From contig NZ_NMZM01000008.1 of assembly GCF_002751875.1 (NCBI RefSeq), positions 62,001 through 126,000 on the forward strand: a stretch of 64,000 nucleotides of DNA, written 5' to 3'. Below are positions 8,663-17,901 of this stretch, piece by piece (position 1 is the first letter of the stretch; each line of letters starts with the position of its first letter). Made by a program: the position numbers and the translations under genes. Under the pieces are notes generated by a model. It saw only the letters and a program-made list of their open reading frames with translations. It had not been told where the DNA came from and searched no databases. The DNA comes from Oceaniglobus indicus. Its GTDB lineage: Bacteria; Pseudomonadota; Alphaproteobacteria; Rhodobacterales; Rhodobacteraceae.

Positions 8663-9949
8663 ATGACCACAGACGTCAAAGTGCCCGACATCGGCGATTT
8701 CAAGGATGTGCCGGTGATTTCGATCCTGGTCGCGGTGGGTGATACCGTTGCCAAGGAAGACCCGCTGATCGAGTTGGAATCCGACAAGGCCACGCTGGAG
8801 GTGCCATCGTCGGCGGCCGGAACGGTCAAGGAAATCAAGGTGTCCGAAGGTGACACCGTGTCCGAAGGCGACCTGATCCTGATCCTGGAAGCGGACGACA
8901 GCGATACCGCCGAGCCCGCCGAGAAAGAGGAGAAGGCGGAAGACAAGCCGGCAAAGACCGAAGCCAAGGCCGAAGAAGCGCCGGCAAAAACCGATGCCGC
9001 GCCCGCCGCGGCCACGGTGACGGATACCGGATTCTCCAAGGCCCATGCATCGCCGTCGGTGCGGGCCTTCGCGCGCAACCTCGGCGTCGATCTGGGAAAG
9101 ATCAACGGTTCGGGCCGCAAGGGTCGCATCCTGCGCGATGACGTCACCGCGTATTTCAAGTCAACCGGTGCCCCCGCGGCGGCCGGTGGCGGCGCTGCGG
9201 CGCAGGGCGGCATGGGCATCCCGCCGATTCCCGCGGTCGATTTCTCGAAGTTCGGCCCGGTCGAAGACGTGGAAATGTCGCGGATCAAGAAGCTGTCCGG
9301 CCCGGCGCTGCACCGGTCGTGGCTGAACATCCCCCATGTGACCAACAACGAAGAAGCCGACATCACCGAGTTGGACAAGTATCGCAAGGAACTGGACACC
9401 GAGGCGAAGGAGAAGGGGTATCGCGTCACCCTGCTGTCCTTCGTGGTCAAGGCCTGCGTCTCGGCGTTGAAGCAGCATTGGGAGTTCAACAGCTCGATCC
9501 ATCCCGATGGTGACAAGCTGATCAAGAAGGACTTCTACAACATCGGTTTCGCGGCGGACACGCCGAACGGCCTGATGGTGCCGGTTCTGAAAGACGCCGA
9601 CCGCAAGGGGATCGTGCAGATCTCCAAGGAGCTGGGCGATCTGTCGGCACAGGCCCGCGACGGCAAGCTGAAGAGCGCGGACATGCAGGGGGCGACCTTC
9701 ACGATCTCCAGTCTGGGCGGCATCGGGGGCACCACCTTCACCCCCATCGTCAACGCGCCCGAGGTTGCGATCCTGGGCCTGTCGCGGTCCAAGATGGCGC
9801 CGGTCTGGAACGGGTCCGAGTTCGTGCCGCGCAACATGCTGCCGATGTCGCTGTCCTATGATCACCGTGCCATCGACGGCGCGCTGGCCGCACGGTTCAA
9901 CGCGCACCTGAAATACCTGCTGGGCGATGCCCGGCGGCTGATGCTGTAA
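8663..9949 (+). CDS. aceF: Dihydrolipoamide acetyltransferase E2 of pyruvate dehydrogenase
   Basis: 428 residues. Domain order: one lipoyl domain (about 3-77, lipoylated K42 in ESDKATLE), an acidic Ala/Lys/Glu/Pro linker (78-125), a peripheral subunit-binding domain (128-165, SPSVRAFARNLGVDL), a second Ala/Gly/Pro linker, and the catalytic domain from about 195. The acetyltransferase residues are in SYDHRAIDG near the end (H401, D405). It transfers the acetyl group from lipoamide to CoA and forms the core of the complex. A single lipoyl domain here is balanced by another on LpdA. ATG 8663 has GGAGAG upstream. Confidence 0.96.
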   Translation: MTTDVKVPDIGDFKDVPVISILVAVGDTVAKEDPLIELESDKATLEVPSSAAGTVKEIKVSEGDTVSEGDLILILEADDSDTAEPAEKEEKAEDKPAKTEAKAEEAPAKTDAAPAAATVTDTGFSKAHASPSVRAFARNLGVDLGKINGSGRKGRILRDDVTAYFKSTGAPAAAGGGAAAQGGMGIPPIPAVDFSKFGPVEDVEMSRIKKLSGPALHRSWLNIPHVTNNEEADITELDKYRKELDTEAKEKGYRVTLLSFVVKACVSALKQHWEFNSSIHPDGDKLIKKDFYNIGFAADTPNGLMVPVLKDADRKGIVQISKELGDLSAQARDGKLKSADMQGATFTISSLGGIGGTTFTPIVNAPEVAILGLSRSKMAPVWNGSEFVPRNMLPMSLSYDHRAIDGALAARFNAHLKYLLGDARRLML

Positions 9950-9959
9950 GGGGGCTGTC

Positions 9960-11756
9960 ATGGATATCAAGGTTCCCGACATCGGCGATTTCAAGGACGT
10001 TCCGGTCATCAGCATCCTGGTGGCCGTGGGCGACACGGTCGAAAAGGAAGATCCCCTGATCGAGCTGGAAAGCGACAAGGCGACGCTGGAAGTGCCGTCG
10101 CCGGCCGCCGGCACGATCAAGGAATTGAAGGTCAAGGAAGGCGACAAGGTTTCCGAAGGATCGCTGATCTGCATCATGGAAGGCGAAGACGCCGGCGCGG
10201 ATGACGCCAAGTCCGACGCGCCCGCCAAGGACGAGAAATCGGCCGCCGCCCCGGCGACTACCGCCGGCTACGGTGGCAAGGGTGGCGAAAGCACGGATGC
10301 GCCGAAGGCGGTCAAGGCCACGGGCAGCGCGACCGGCAAGGGCGATCAGCACGCCGAAGTCGTGGTTCTGGGGTCGGGTCCGGGCGGATATACCGCCGCG
10401 TTCCGCGCGGCCGACCTTGGGAAATCCGTGATCCTGATCGAAAAATATCCCACCCTGGGCGGCGTCTGCCTGAACGTCGGCTGCATCCCGTCCAAGGCGC
10501 TGCTGCATGCCGCCAAGACGATTTCCGAAGCCGAGGACATGGGCGAACACGGGATCAAGTTCTCGAAGCCCAAGATCGACCTGGATGATCTGCGCGGCTG
10601 GAAGGATGGCGTGGTCAAGCAGTTGACCGGCGGCCTGGCTGGCCTGGCCAAGGCGCGCAAGGTCACGACCGTGCAGGGATACGGCAAGTTCACCGGCCCC
10701 AACATGATCGAGGTCGAAGGCGACGACGGCACCACCACCGTCAGTTTCGACCAATGCGTGATCGCCGCCGGATCGGAAGCCGTCAAGTTGCCGTTCATCC
10801 CCCATGACGACGACCGGGTGATCGATTCGACCGGCGCGCTGGAGCTGGCCGACATCCCGAAACGCCTGCTGGTGCTGGGTGGCGGGATCATCGGGCTGGA
10901 AATGGCCACGGTCTATGAGGCGCTGGGATCGAAGGTCACCGTGGTCGAGCTGATGGACCAGATCATTCCCGGCTGCGACAAGGACATGGTGAAACCGCTG
11001 CACAGCCGCATCGCCAAACGGTATGAGAACATCATGCTGAAGACCAAGGTGACGGCGGTCGAGGCCGGAAAGAAGGGCCTGAAGGTCACCTTCGAGGACG
11101 ACAAGGGCAAAAGTTCGGACGATACCTTCGACAAGGTGCTGGTGGCCGTCGGGCGCAAACCCAACGGCAAGCTGATCGATGCCGAAAAGGCCGGCGTGGC
11201 GGTCGATGAACGGGGCTTCATCGCCGTCGACAACCAGCAGCGCACGGGCGTCGCGCATATCTTTGCCATCGGCGACGTGGTCGGTCAGCCGATGCTGGCC
11301 CACAAGGCGGTGCACGAGGGCAAGGTCGCGGCCGAGGTCATCGCCGGACACAAGCGGTTCTTCGATGCCCGCCTGATCCCGTCGGTCGCCTATACCGACC
11401 CCGAGGTCGCATGGGCCGGCATCACCGAGAACGAGGCGAAGGCGAAGGGCATCAAGTATGCCAAGGGCGTCTTCCCCTGGGCCGCATCGGGGCGCGCGCT
11501 GTCGAACGGGCGCTCTGAGGGCATGACCAAGCTGCTGTTCGATCCCGAAGACGACCGGATCATCGGCGGCGCCATTGTCGGCACCAACGCCGGCGAGCTG
11601 ATCTCGGAAGTGGCGCTGGCCATCGAGATGGGCGCCGACGCCGTCGATCTGAGCCATACGATCCACCCGCATCCGACCCTGTCGGAAACGGTCAACTTCG
11701 CTGCCGAGATGTATGAGGGCACGATCACCGACCTGATGCCGCCCAAGAAACGCTGA
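9960..11756 (+). CDS. lpdA: Dihydrolipoyl dehydrogenase E3 with N-terminal lipoyl domain
   Basis: 598 residues, about 125 longer than a plain E3 because residues 1-75 are a full lipoyl domain (K40 in ESDKATLE), joined by a Ser/Ala/Gly linker (76-130). The E3 part has the FAD loop VVVLGSGPGGYTAAF (134-148), the redox-active disulfide C170/C175 in GGVCLNVGCIPSK, the NAD loop LVLGGGIIGLEMA, and the C-terminal H571/E576 pair in HPHPTLSE. It reoxidises dihydrolipoamide with NAD+. The lipoyl domain is very like that of AceF (about 85% identical by eye), but the codons differ freely. It is third in the operon, 10 bases after aceF. Confidence 0.96.
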   Translation: MDIKVPDIGDFKDVPVISILVAVGDTVEKEDPLIELESDKATLEVPSPAAGTIKELKVKEGDKVSEGSLICIMEGEDAGADDAKSDAPAKDEKSAAAPATTAGYGGKGGESTDAPKAVKATGSATGKGDQHAEVVVLGSGPGGYTAAFRAADLGKSVILIEKYPTLGGVCLNVGCIPSKALLHAAKTISEAEDMGEHGIKFSKPKIDLDDLRGWKDGVVKQLTGGLAGLAKARKVTTVQGYGKFTGPNMIEVEGDDGTTTVSFDQCVIAAGSEAVKLPFIPHDDDRVIDSTGALELADIPKRLLVLGGGIIGLEMATVYEALGSKVTVVELMDQIIPGCDKDMVKPLHSRIAKRYENIMLKTKVTAVEAGKKGLKVTFEDDKGKSSDDTFDKVLVAVGRKPNGKLIDAEKAGVAVDERGFIAVDNQQRTGVAHIFAIGDVVGQPMLAHKAVHEGKVAAEVIAGHKRFFDARLIPSVAYTDPEVAWAGITENEAKAKGIKYAKGVFPWAASGRALSNGRSEGMTKLLFDPEDDRIIGGAIVGTNAGELISEVALAIEMGADAVDLSHTIHPHPTLSETVNFAAEMYEGTITDLMPPKKR

Positions 11757-11768
11757 GAGGAGCCGGAA

Positions 11769-12242
11769 ATGGCCAATCCCAAGAATCCGTTCGATCCCGC
11801 AGAAATGTTCAAGGCGTTCGATCCCGCCGAGATGGGTAAGATGTTCCAGCCTCAGAACATGATGTCGATGTTCCAGCCGCAACAGACCAACCCGTTCGAC
11901 ATGGAGGGGGTGATCAAGGCCAACCAGCGCAATTTCGAGGCGCTGACCGAGGCGAACAAATCGGCCGCCGAAGCCTACAAGGACATGCTGGACAAGCAGA
12001 TGGAGGTGTTCGGCCAGATGACGATGGCCGTGCGCCAGCAATACGAGTGGGCCGAAGGCACCGCCGACGCCGACAAGCTGAAGGCCAAGACCGCCGCGAT
12101 GAACGAGGCGGTCGAAGAGGCGCTGGCGATGATGAAGAAACTGGCCGACACGGCACGCGAGGCAAACGAACAGGCCTATGCAAGCGTGAAGGGCCAGGTT
12201 TCGGAAGCCGTCGAAGAGATCAGCAAGAAGAACAGGAAGTGA
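11769..12242 (+). CDS. Phasin-like protein in the PDH operon
   Basis: 157 residues, no signal peptide, no membrane segment. Residues 1-40 are a Met/Phe/Pro-rich segment with internal repeats: FDPAEM occurs twice and FQPQ twice. From about residue 45 the protein is continuous amphipathic helix ([20 protein letters not shown], then a long Ala/Glu/Lys-rich coil to the end). The sequence [14 protein letters not shown] resembles the start of phasin family domains, which coat polyhydroxyalkanoate granules. It is 12 bases downstream of lpdA with AGAGGAG before the ATG, so it is translated with PDH. PhaB lies just upstream of the same cluster, which fits a granule role. An alternative is a helical scaffold protein specific to the PDH complex. 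Confidence 0.75.
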   Translation: MANPKNPFDPAEMFKAFDPAEMGKMFQPQNMMSMFQPQQTNPFDMEGVIKANQRNFEALTEANKSAAEAYKDMLDKQMEVFGQMTMAVRQQYEWAEGTADADKLKAKTAAMNEAVEEALAMMKKLADTAREANEQAYASVKGQVSEAVEEISKKNRK

Positions 12243-12277
12243 TCGAGCGGGGCGGAGCCGGTCTCCGCCCGCCGATC
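12241..12277 (+). other. Intercistronic stem-loop before pntA
   Basis: GGGCGGAG (12250-12257) and CTCCGCCC (12263-12270) make a perfect 8-bp stem with loop CCGGT, extended imperfectly by GATCG/CGATC at the outer ends. There is no T-run, so it is not a simple terminator. It lies between the phasin-like gene and pntA, just before the pntA ribosome site, and could stabilise or separate the two mRNA parts. Confidence 0.5.
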
Positions 12278-12294
12278 CTGACAGGGAGCAAGGA

Positions 12295-13869
12295 ATGCGT
12301 ATAGGAACGCCCGCCGAGGTCATGCCCGGCGAAAACCGGGTCGCGATGACACCGGAAAGCGTCGTGATGTTGAAGAAACTGGGTTACGATTGCGTCATCC
12401 AGGCGGGCGCCGGTGGTGCGGCCGGTTTCACCGATGCGGCCTATGAAAAGGCAGGGGCCGAGGTGGCCGCCGATGCCGATGCCCTGTGGTCCGGTGTCGA
12501 TGTTATCGCCAAGGTGCGCGAGCCGTCCAGTGACGAGGTGTCGCGCCTGAAGCCCGGCCAGACGCTGATCTCGTTCTTCTGGCCCGGCGCGAACGAGGCG
12601 CTGCTGGAACAGGCCAAGGACACCGGCGCATCGGTGATCGCCATGGACATGGTGCCGCGGATCAGCCGCGCCCAGAAGATGGACGCGCTGTCGTCCATGG
12701 CCAACATCGCCGGCTATCGCGCCGTGATCGAGGCGGGCAACAACTTTGGTCGGTTCTTCACCGGTCAGGTGACGGCGGCGGGCAAGGTGCCCCCGGCCAA
12801 GGTCCTGGTGATCGGGGCAGGGGTGGCCGGTCTGGCCGCCATCGGCACGGCGACATCGCTGGGCGCGATCACACTGGCGTTCGACGTGCGACCCGAGGTG
12901 TCGGAGCAGATCGAATCGATGGGCGCCGAGTTCGTGTTCCTGGATTTCGAGGAATCGTCGCAGGATTCGTCGGCCACCGGCGGCTATGCCGCGCCGTCGT
13001 CGCCCGAGTTCCGCGAAAAGCAGCTTGAGAAGTTCCGCGAGCTGGCGCCCGACATCGACATCGTGATCTGCACCGCGCTGATCCCGAACCGCGAGGCGCC
13101 CGAGCTCTGGACCGAAGACATGGTCCAGGCGATGAAGCCCGGATCGGTGATCGTCGATCTTGCCGCCGAACGTGGCGGCAACTGCAAGCTGACCGTCAAG
13201 GACGAGAAGATCGTCACCGACAACGGCGTCACCATCATCGGCTATACCGATTTCCCGTCGCGCATGGCGGCGCAATCCTCGACCCTCTATGCCAACAACA
13301 TCCGTCACATGATGACCGACCTGACCCCCGAAAAGGACGGGCAGGTCGTGCACAACATGGACGACGACGTGATCCGCGGCGCCACCGTCACCCACGGCGG
13401 CGAAATCACCTTCCCGCCCCCCAAACCCAAGGTCGCCGCCATCGCGGCCGCCAAGCCCAAGCCGAAGGCGAAGGAACTGACGCCGGAAGAAAAGCGCGAC
13501 GCCGAAATCGCGGCCTTCCGCTCGGCCACCAAGTCGCAGGCGGGGATGCTGGTGATCGGGGCGCTGGTGCTGCTGGTGATCGGGGCCTATGCGCCGGCCA
13601 GCTTCATGTCGCACCTGATCGTCTTTGCGCTGGCCTGTTTCATCGGCTTCCAGGTGATCTGGGGCGTCGCCCATTCGCTGCACACGCCGCTCATGGCGGT
13701 GACCAATGCGATTTCCGGCATCGTGATCGTCGGGGCGCTGTTGCAGGTGGGGTCGGGCAACTGGCTGGTCGTGCTGCTGGCGGCCATCTCGGTGCTGATC
13801 GCATCCATCAACATCGTCGGCGGCTTCCTGGTGACACGCCGGATGCTTGCCATGTTCCAGAAGTCCTGA
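12295..13869 (+). CDS. pntA: NAD(P) transhydrogenase subunit alpha
   Basis: 524 residues, the fused form in which the NAD(H)-binding domain I and the first membrane helices are on one chain. Residues 1 to about 385 are domain I, starting [20 protein letters not shown] and with the nucleotide loop [17 protein letters not shown] near 170. A Lys/Ala/Pro linker with repeated KPK (about 376-400) leads to four transmembrane helices (about 413-520). With PntB it forms the proton-translocating enzyme that reduces NADP+ with NADH using the proton-motive force. ATG 12295 follows AGGGAGCAAGGA. Some alphaproteobacteria split this subunit in two; here it is intact. Confidence 0.95.
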   Translation: MRIGTPAEVMPGENRVAMTPESVVMLKKLGYDCVIQAGAGGAAGFTDAAYEKAGAEVAADADALWSGVDVIAKVREPSSDEVSRLKPGQTLISFFWPGANEALLEQAKDTGASVIAMDMVPRISRAQKMDALSSMANIAGYRAVIEAGNNFGRFFTGQVTAAGKVPPAKVLVIGAGVAGLAAIGTATSLGAITLAFDVRPEVSEQIESMGAEFVFLDFEESSQDSSATGGYAAPSSPEFREKQLEKFRELAPDIDIVICTALIPNREAPELWTEDMVQAMKPGSVIVDLAAERGGNCKLTVKDEKIVTDNGVTIIGYTDFPSRMAAQSSTLYANNIRHMMTDLTPEKDGQVVHNMDDDVIRGATVTHGGEITFPPPKPKVAAIAAAKPKPKAKELTPEEKRDAEIAAFRSATKSQAGMLVIGALVLLVIGAYAPASFMSHLIVFALACFIGFQVIWGVAHSLHTPLMAVTNAISGIVIVGALLQVGSGNWLVVLLAAISVLIASINIVGGFLVTRRMLAMFQKS

Positions 13870-13881
13870 GGGGGCGGAGAT

Positions 13882-15369
13882 ATGTTTTCGACCGGTCTGG
13901 TCTCGGCCGCCTATATCGCGGCATCGGTATTGTTCATCCTGTCGCTTGGCGGGTTGAAAAACCAGGAAAGCGCCAAGCGCGCGATCTGGTATGGCATCGT
14001 CGGCATGGCCCTGGCGGTGATCGCCACGGTGTTCGGCCCCGGCGTCGGCAACCTGTTCGTGATCATCGTGATGATCGCGCTGGGGGCGGGCGCGGGCGTC
14101 TATGTTGCGGGCAAGGTGCAGATGACCGAAATGCCCCAACTGGTGGCCGCGCTGCACAGTTTCGTCGGCCTTGCCGCCGTCTTCATCGGGCTGAACGCCG
14201 ACATCATGCTGTCCCACGTCGAAGGGCTGCGTGAACTGACGGCCATCGCGCTGGGGCTGGGGCCGAACGTCACCGACGTGCCGCTGCCTGTCGACGCCGA
14301 TCTGACGGGCTTCGGCGAACGGCTCTGGGTCAAAGATGCGGTGGAAGTCGCGATCCTCAAGGTCGAGGTGTTCCTGGGCATCTTCATCGGTGCCGTCACC
14401 TTCACCGGCTCGGTCGTCGCCTTCGGCAAGCTGGCCGGCAAGATCAGTGGCGCGCCGACAAAGCTGCCCGGTGGCCACATGCTGAACGCGGGCGCGCTGG
14501 CGATTTGCGTGATCCTCGGGCTGATGTATTTCAACGGCGCGGGCCTCTGGACGATGCTTCTGGTCACGCTGATCGCGGGCTTCATCGGCTGGCACCTGAT
14601 CATGGGGATCGGCGGCGCCGACATGCCCGTGGTGGTGTCGATGCTGAACAGCTATTCAGGCTGGGCGGCGGCGGCCATCGGCTTTACTCTCGGCAACGAC
14701 CTGCTGATCGTGACCGGCGCGCTGGTCGGCTCGTCCGGTGCGATCCTGTCCTATATCATGTGCAAGGCGATGAACCGCAAGTTCGTCTCGGTGATCCTGG
14801 GCGGATTCGGCGGCACCCAGGGCCCGGCCATGGAGGTCGAGGGCGAACAGATCGCCATCGACGCCGACGGCGTGGCCGCGGCGCTGGAGGATGCCGACAG
14901 CATCGTCATCATCCCCGGATACGGCATGGCCGTGGCCCAGGCCCAGCAATCGGTCAGCGAGCTGACCAAGCGCCTGCGCGCCCAGGGCAAGACGGTGCGC
15001 TTTGCCATCCATCCGGTCGCGGGCCGTCTGCCCGGCCACATGAACGTGTTGCTGGCCGAAGCACGGGTGCCCTATGACATCGTGCTGGAAATGGACGAGA
15101 TCAACGATGATTTCCCCCAGACCGACGTGGCCATCGTCATCGGTTCGAACGACATCGTGAACCCGGCGGCCCAGGACGACCCCAACAGCCCCATCGCCGG
15201 CATGCCGGTGCTGGAGGTCTGGAAGGCGAAACAGGTCTTCGTGTCGAAGCGCGGCCAAGGCACCGGCTATTCCGGAATCGAGAATCCGCTGTTCTTCAAG
15301 GAAAACACGCGCATGTTCTATGGCGATGCCAAGGCGTCGCTGGATCAGCTGCTGACCAAGCTGAACTGA
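13882..15369 (+). CDS. pntB: NAD(P) transhydrogenase subunit beta
   Basis: 495 residues. The first ~280 residues hold about nine transmembrane helices (domain II), including the [16 protein letters not shown] and [20 protein letters not shown] segments typical of the proton channel. The remainder is the NADP(H)-binding domain III with [30 protein letters not shown] and [14 protein letters not shown]. It starts 12 bases after pntA and ends before a strong hairpin terminator. In a PDH/PhaB neighbourhood its likely task is to make NADPH from the NADH released by pyruvate oxidation; that is inference from context. Confidence 0.96.
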   Translation: MFSTGLVSAAYIAASVLFILSLGGLKNQESAKRAIWYGIVGMALAVIATVFGPGVGNLFVIIVMIALGAGAGVYVAGKVQMTEMPQLVAALHSFVGLAAVFIGLNADIMLSHVEGLRELTAIALGLGPNVTDVPLPVDADLTGFGERLWVKDAVEVAILKVEVFLGIFIGAVTFTGSVVAFGKLAGKISGAPTKLPGGHMLNAGALAICVILGLMYFNGAGLWTMLLVTLIAGFIGWHLIMGIGGADMPVVVSMLNSYSGWAAAAIGFTLGNDLLIVTGALVGSSGAILSYIMCKAMNRKFVSVILGGFGGTQGPAMEVEGEQIAIDADGVAAALEDADSIVIIPGYGMAVAQAQQSVSELTKRLRAQGKTVRFAIHPVAGRLPGHMNVLLAEARVPYDIVLEMDEINDDFPQTDVAIVIGSNDIVNPAAQDDPNSPIAGMPVLEVWKAKQVFVSKRGQGTGYSGIENPLFFKENTRMFYGDAKASLDQLLTKLN

Positions 15370-15387
15370 GGCTTCTACACCACGGCC

Positions 15388-15421
15388 AAACGTCCCGTCC
15401 GGCACCCCGGGCGGGGCGTTT
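15388..15421. terminator. Terminator between pntB and the HNH gene
   Basis: AAACGTCCCGTCC at 15388-15400 pairs with GGGCGGGGCGTTT at about 15409-15421 as a 13-bp stem with two G-T wobbles. The A-run on one side and T-run on the other suit termination in both directions, as expected between convergent genes. Confidence 0.75.
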
Positions 15422-15426
15422 GCCGT

Positions 15427-16344
15427 TCAGCCCCAGGGAACGGCGTCGAAATCCGTCTGCCCGAAGATATTCTCGCGGTGCCAACGCAGGTTTTCAGGAT
15501 GCGGATGATCGCGCGCGTCAGCGGGAAGGCACAGCTTGCCCCCCGGCACCATCAGCCGATCAATGACCTCATCCGGCACCTTGTTGCGTGACACAAGGAT
15601 CGTGTGATCTGTCGCCACCGAGATCAGACCCCGATCAAACATCCAGTGCAACGTCCCTGAAAGAGCAAGGCCATTGCGCACGGAATCGCTGCCTTGCCGT
15701 TCGACGGGGCGGATATGGGCGGCCTGCACCTCGGGGCGACCCCCGCCGTTGCGCAAGCGCAGCCCAGAAATCGCACAGCGATAGTCATAGGCATCGCGCA
15801 CCTTGCGTCGGAACGCCACATCCCGATAGGCGCGGCGCGTCAGTCGTTCCAGCACCGGCCGTTCGAAGGGCGCGGCACCGTCATCGAACGTATCGGCGGC
15901 AGGCGCATAGCGTTGCGCCTCGATCCGCTCCAGGTCATGGGGCAGTCCAAGGTTCACAATGCGCGCGAAATCGGCGTCCGGCAGGCGACGCACCGCCAAC
16001 TGCTGGGCGCCCCCCTTCTTGGGCGCCCCACGGGCATCGGTCAGCGCGCTTTCCAACGGGCGCCCGTCGACAAGCCGGGGCACGTCCCGATCCAGTGGCA
16101 GGAAAGATCCGGGGGCAATATGTGCCAGATACCGGCCTTCGCTGCCAGGCTTGGGCTCAATCCGCGCGATCCGGGCCACCGCGAAATAGCCACGCGGGCC
16201 GGCCTTGACCGGTTCGTAATAGATTGCCCAATCGGCGATCGCTTCGGTCATGGCCTTCAGATAGGAGCGAGGGAAATCGTAGACGACATCGGGTTCGTCA
16301 TCATAGATCGATTCGGTTTTGTGCAGCAGGACAAGCTTTACCAT
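15427..16344 (-). CDS. HNH endonuclease with unassigned N-terminal domain
   Basis: 305 residues. The C-terminal half carries an HNH nuclease core: YDYRCAISG (C190), AAHIRP with H210, then SVRNGLALSGTLHWMFDRGL with N224, H233 and D237, the arrangement of the HNH_2 type. The N-terminal ~110 residues (DFPRSYLKAMTEAIADWAIY onward, then GYFAVARIARIEPKPGS) form a separate domain of beta character. It could be a PUA/EVE-like nucleic-acid-reading domain, but that is inference. Such proteins are often annotated as putative restriction enzymes. No methyltransferase lies nearby, so it is an orphan. It is monocistronic on the minus strand, facing pntB across a terminator. Codon use looks like its neighbours. 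Confidence 0.75.
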   Translation of the reverse strand: MVKLVLLHKTESIYDDEPDVVYDFPRSYLKAMTEAIADWAIYYEPVKAGPRGYFAVARIARIEPKPGSEGRYLAHIAPGSFLPLDRDVPRLVDGRPLESALTDARGAPKKGGAQQLAVRRLPDADFARIVNLGLPHDLERIEAQRYAPAADTFDDGAAPFERPVLERLTRRAYRDVAFRRKVRDAYDYRCAISGLRLRNGGGRPEVQAAHIRPVERQGSDSVRNGLALSGTLHWMFDRGLISVATDHTILVSRNKVPDEVIDRLMVPGGKLCLPADARDHPHPENLRWHRENIFGQTDFDAVPWG

Positions 16345-16403
16345 GGCACCAGGAAACCGCGACCTGGCCGGATGGCAAGAGGTTTGTGCACGGCTCCGCC
16401 CGA

Positions 16404-17768
16404 TCAGGTGTCAGCCGCGCGGTGCGTGAACAGGCCCCCGATCAGGCGACGCGCCAGCAGCTCCACCAGCACCAGCGACAGGGCCAATCCGCTGACCACC
16501 GCCGTGGCGATCCCGATCCAGACGCCCCAGACGCCGAAATCGAACACCCGCACGAACAGCCAGGCAAACAACGCCACGCCGATCCCCTGGCGATAGACAC
16601 CGATCCAGACCGTCACCCCCGGCTTCTTGAACGCCTGAAGCAGCGCGTTGATGGCAAACAGCATCACATAGACCGGCAGGATGAAGCCATCGACGTGCAG
16701 ATAGCTTTTGCCGATCTCGATCACCTGCGCATCGTCGGTGAACACCGCAAGGGCCGGACCGGCGGCAAACCACAGCACGCAGGACGCCACCAGCATCAGC
16801 GCGACCCCCGCCTTGAAACAGAACATCGCCGCCTCGCGCACCCGGTCATGGTTCTTCGCGCCGTAGTTCTGCGACACGATGGGCAACAGCGCGCCGGTCA
16901 GCCCGAACGCCGGCAGCAGCAGCAACTGCTCGATCCGTAGCGCGACGCCGTAGGCTGCCACCGCCGCACCCCCGAACCCCTTCAGGAAATACTGCACCAC
17001 GAAACCTGCGATCATCATCACGATCATCGCGAAACTGGCGGGCAGGGCCTGGGCCGCGATCTCGCTAAAGCTGGCCCATTCGGGGCGGAAACGGCGCGTG
17101 CCCTGCATCGCCTCGGACCGGAACACGCGCCAGAGGATGAACACCATCACGCCGCTCTGGCTGACAAGGGTGGAGAGCGCGATGCCGTTGAACCCGATGC
17201 CGTCCCAGGGGCCGAGGCCGAAGATGAACAGCGGGTTCAGGCCCAGGTTGGCGAAGAACGCCGCGATATTGGCGTATTGCATCGACTTGGTGTCGCCCTG
17301 CGCGGTCAGGATGCCGTTGGCGCCAAAGGCGATCAGGAATGCGGGCGCGGCAAAAATCAGCAGATCGAGGTATTTGTTCGCCGCGTCCCGATAGGCCCCG
17401 GGTTCCGAGATCAGGGCGATCAGCATCGGCGAAAAGAACCAGCCCAGCCCGATTCCCAGAACCGAAACGATCAGCGCAAAGCTGATCCCCTGGCACGAGA
17501 TCCGCGTCTCGGACACCGCGCCTTCGCCGATGGCATTGCCCACCAGCGCGCCCATGGCGGTGGACAACCCGAACCCGATGGCGATCAGGACAAAGAACAC
17601 CTGGAACGAAATCGCCAAACCTGCCTGCGCATCGGTCGACAACATCCCGGCGTAGTAGACGTCGACGACGTTATAAAGCGTGGTAAAGACCATGCCGATG
17701 GCGGTCGGGATCGCAAGGGCGCGGAAATGTGCCGGGATCGATCCGGCGGTCAGGTTGCGGCGGGCCAT
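16404..17768 (-). CDS. MATE family multidrug/toxin efflux transporter
   Basis: 454 residues with about twelve hydrophobic helices, the MATE fold. The N-terminal half contains AIPTAIGMVFTTLYNVVDVY, where the family's first helix and its YNVVD motif lie. The second half repeats the pattern with the ALPASFAMIVMMIAGFVVQY segment. These proteins sit in the inner membrane and export cationic compounds in exchange for Na+ or H+. The ATG at 17768 is chosen because AAGGAG lies seven bases upstream; the open frame further up lacks similarity. It diverges from the VOC gene. The substrate is not predictable. Confidence 0.88.
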   Translation of the reverse strand: MARRNLTAGSIPAHFRALAIPTAIGMVFTTLYNVVDVYYAGMLSTDAQAGLAISFQVFFVLIAIGFGLSTAMGALVGNAIGEGAVSETRISCQGISFALIVSVLGIGLGWFFSPMLIALISEPGAYRDAANKYLDLLIFAAPAFLIAFGANGILTAQGDTKSMQYANIAAFFANLGLNPLFIFGLGPWDGIGFNGIALSTLVSQSGVMVFILWRVFRSEAMQGTRRFRPEWASFSEIAAQALPASFAMIVMMIAGFVVQYFLKGFGGAAVAAYGVALRIEQLLLLPAFGLTGALLPIVSQNYGAKNHDRVREAAMFCFKAGVALMLVASCVLWFAAGPALAVFTDDAQVIEIGKSYLHVDGFILPVYVMLFAINALLQAFKKPGVTVWIGVYRQGIGVALFAWLFVRVFDFGVWGVWIGIATAVVSGLALSLVLVELLARRLIGGLFTHRAADT

Positions 17769-17901
17769 GGACACTCCTTGAAACGGGGCGCAGGGCCCGG
17801 CAGGCAACATAGCGGCGCGCGCCGGATTTCCCACGTCGCTTGCTGGACTTGCCCCCCGCCTTGCGGTCAAGATCGCGCAACAGTCACCGACAGGACATGC
17901 C

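Noticed and set aside
9897-12323. An 808-codon open frame opposite lpdA and the phasin-like gene
   Set aside because: Antisense shadow of well-identified genes; the translated sequence has no recognisable domain and no ribosome site.
12220-14595. A 791-codon open frame opposite pntA/pntB
   Set aside because: Rich in His, Asp and Gln in the pattern produced by reading membrane-protein codons backwards; no motif.
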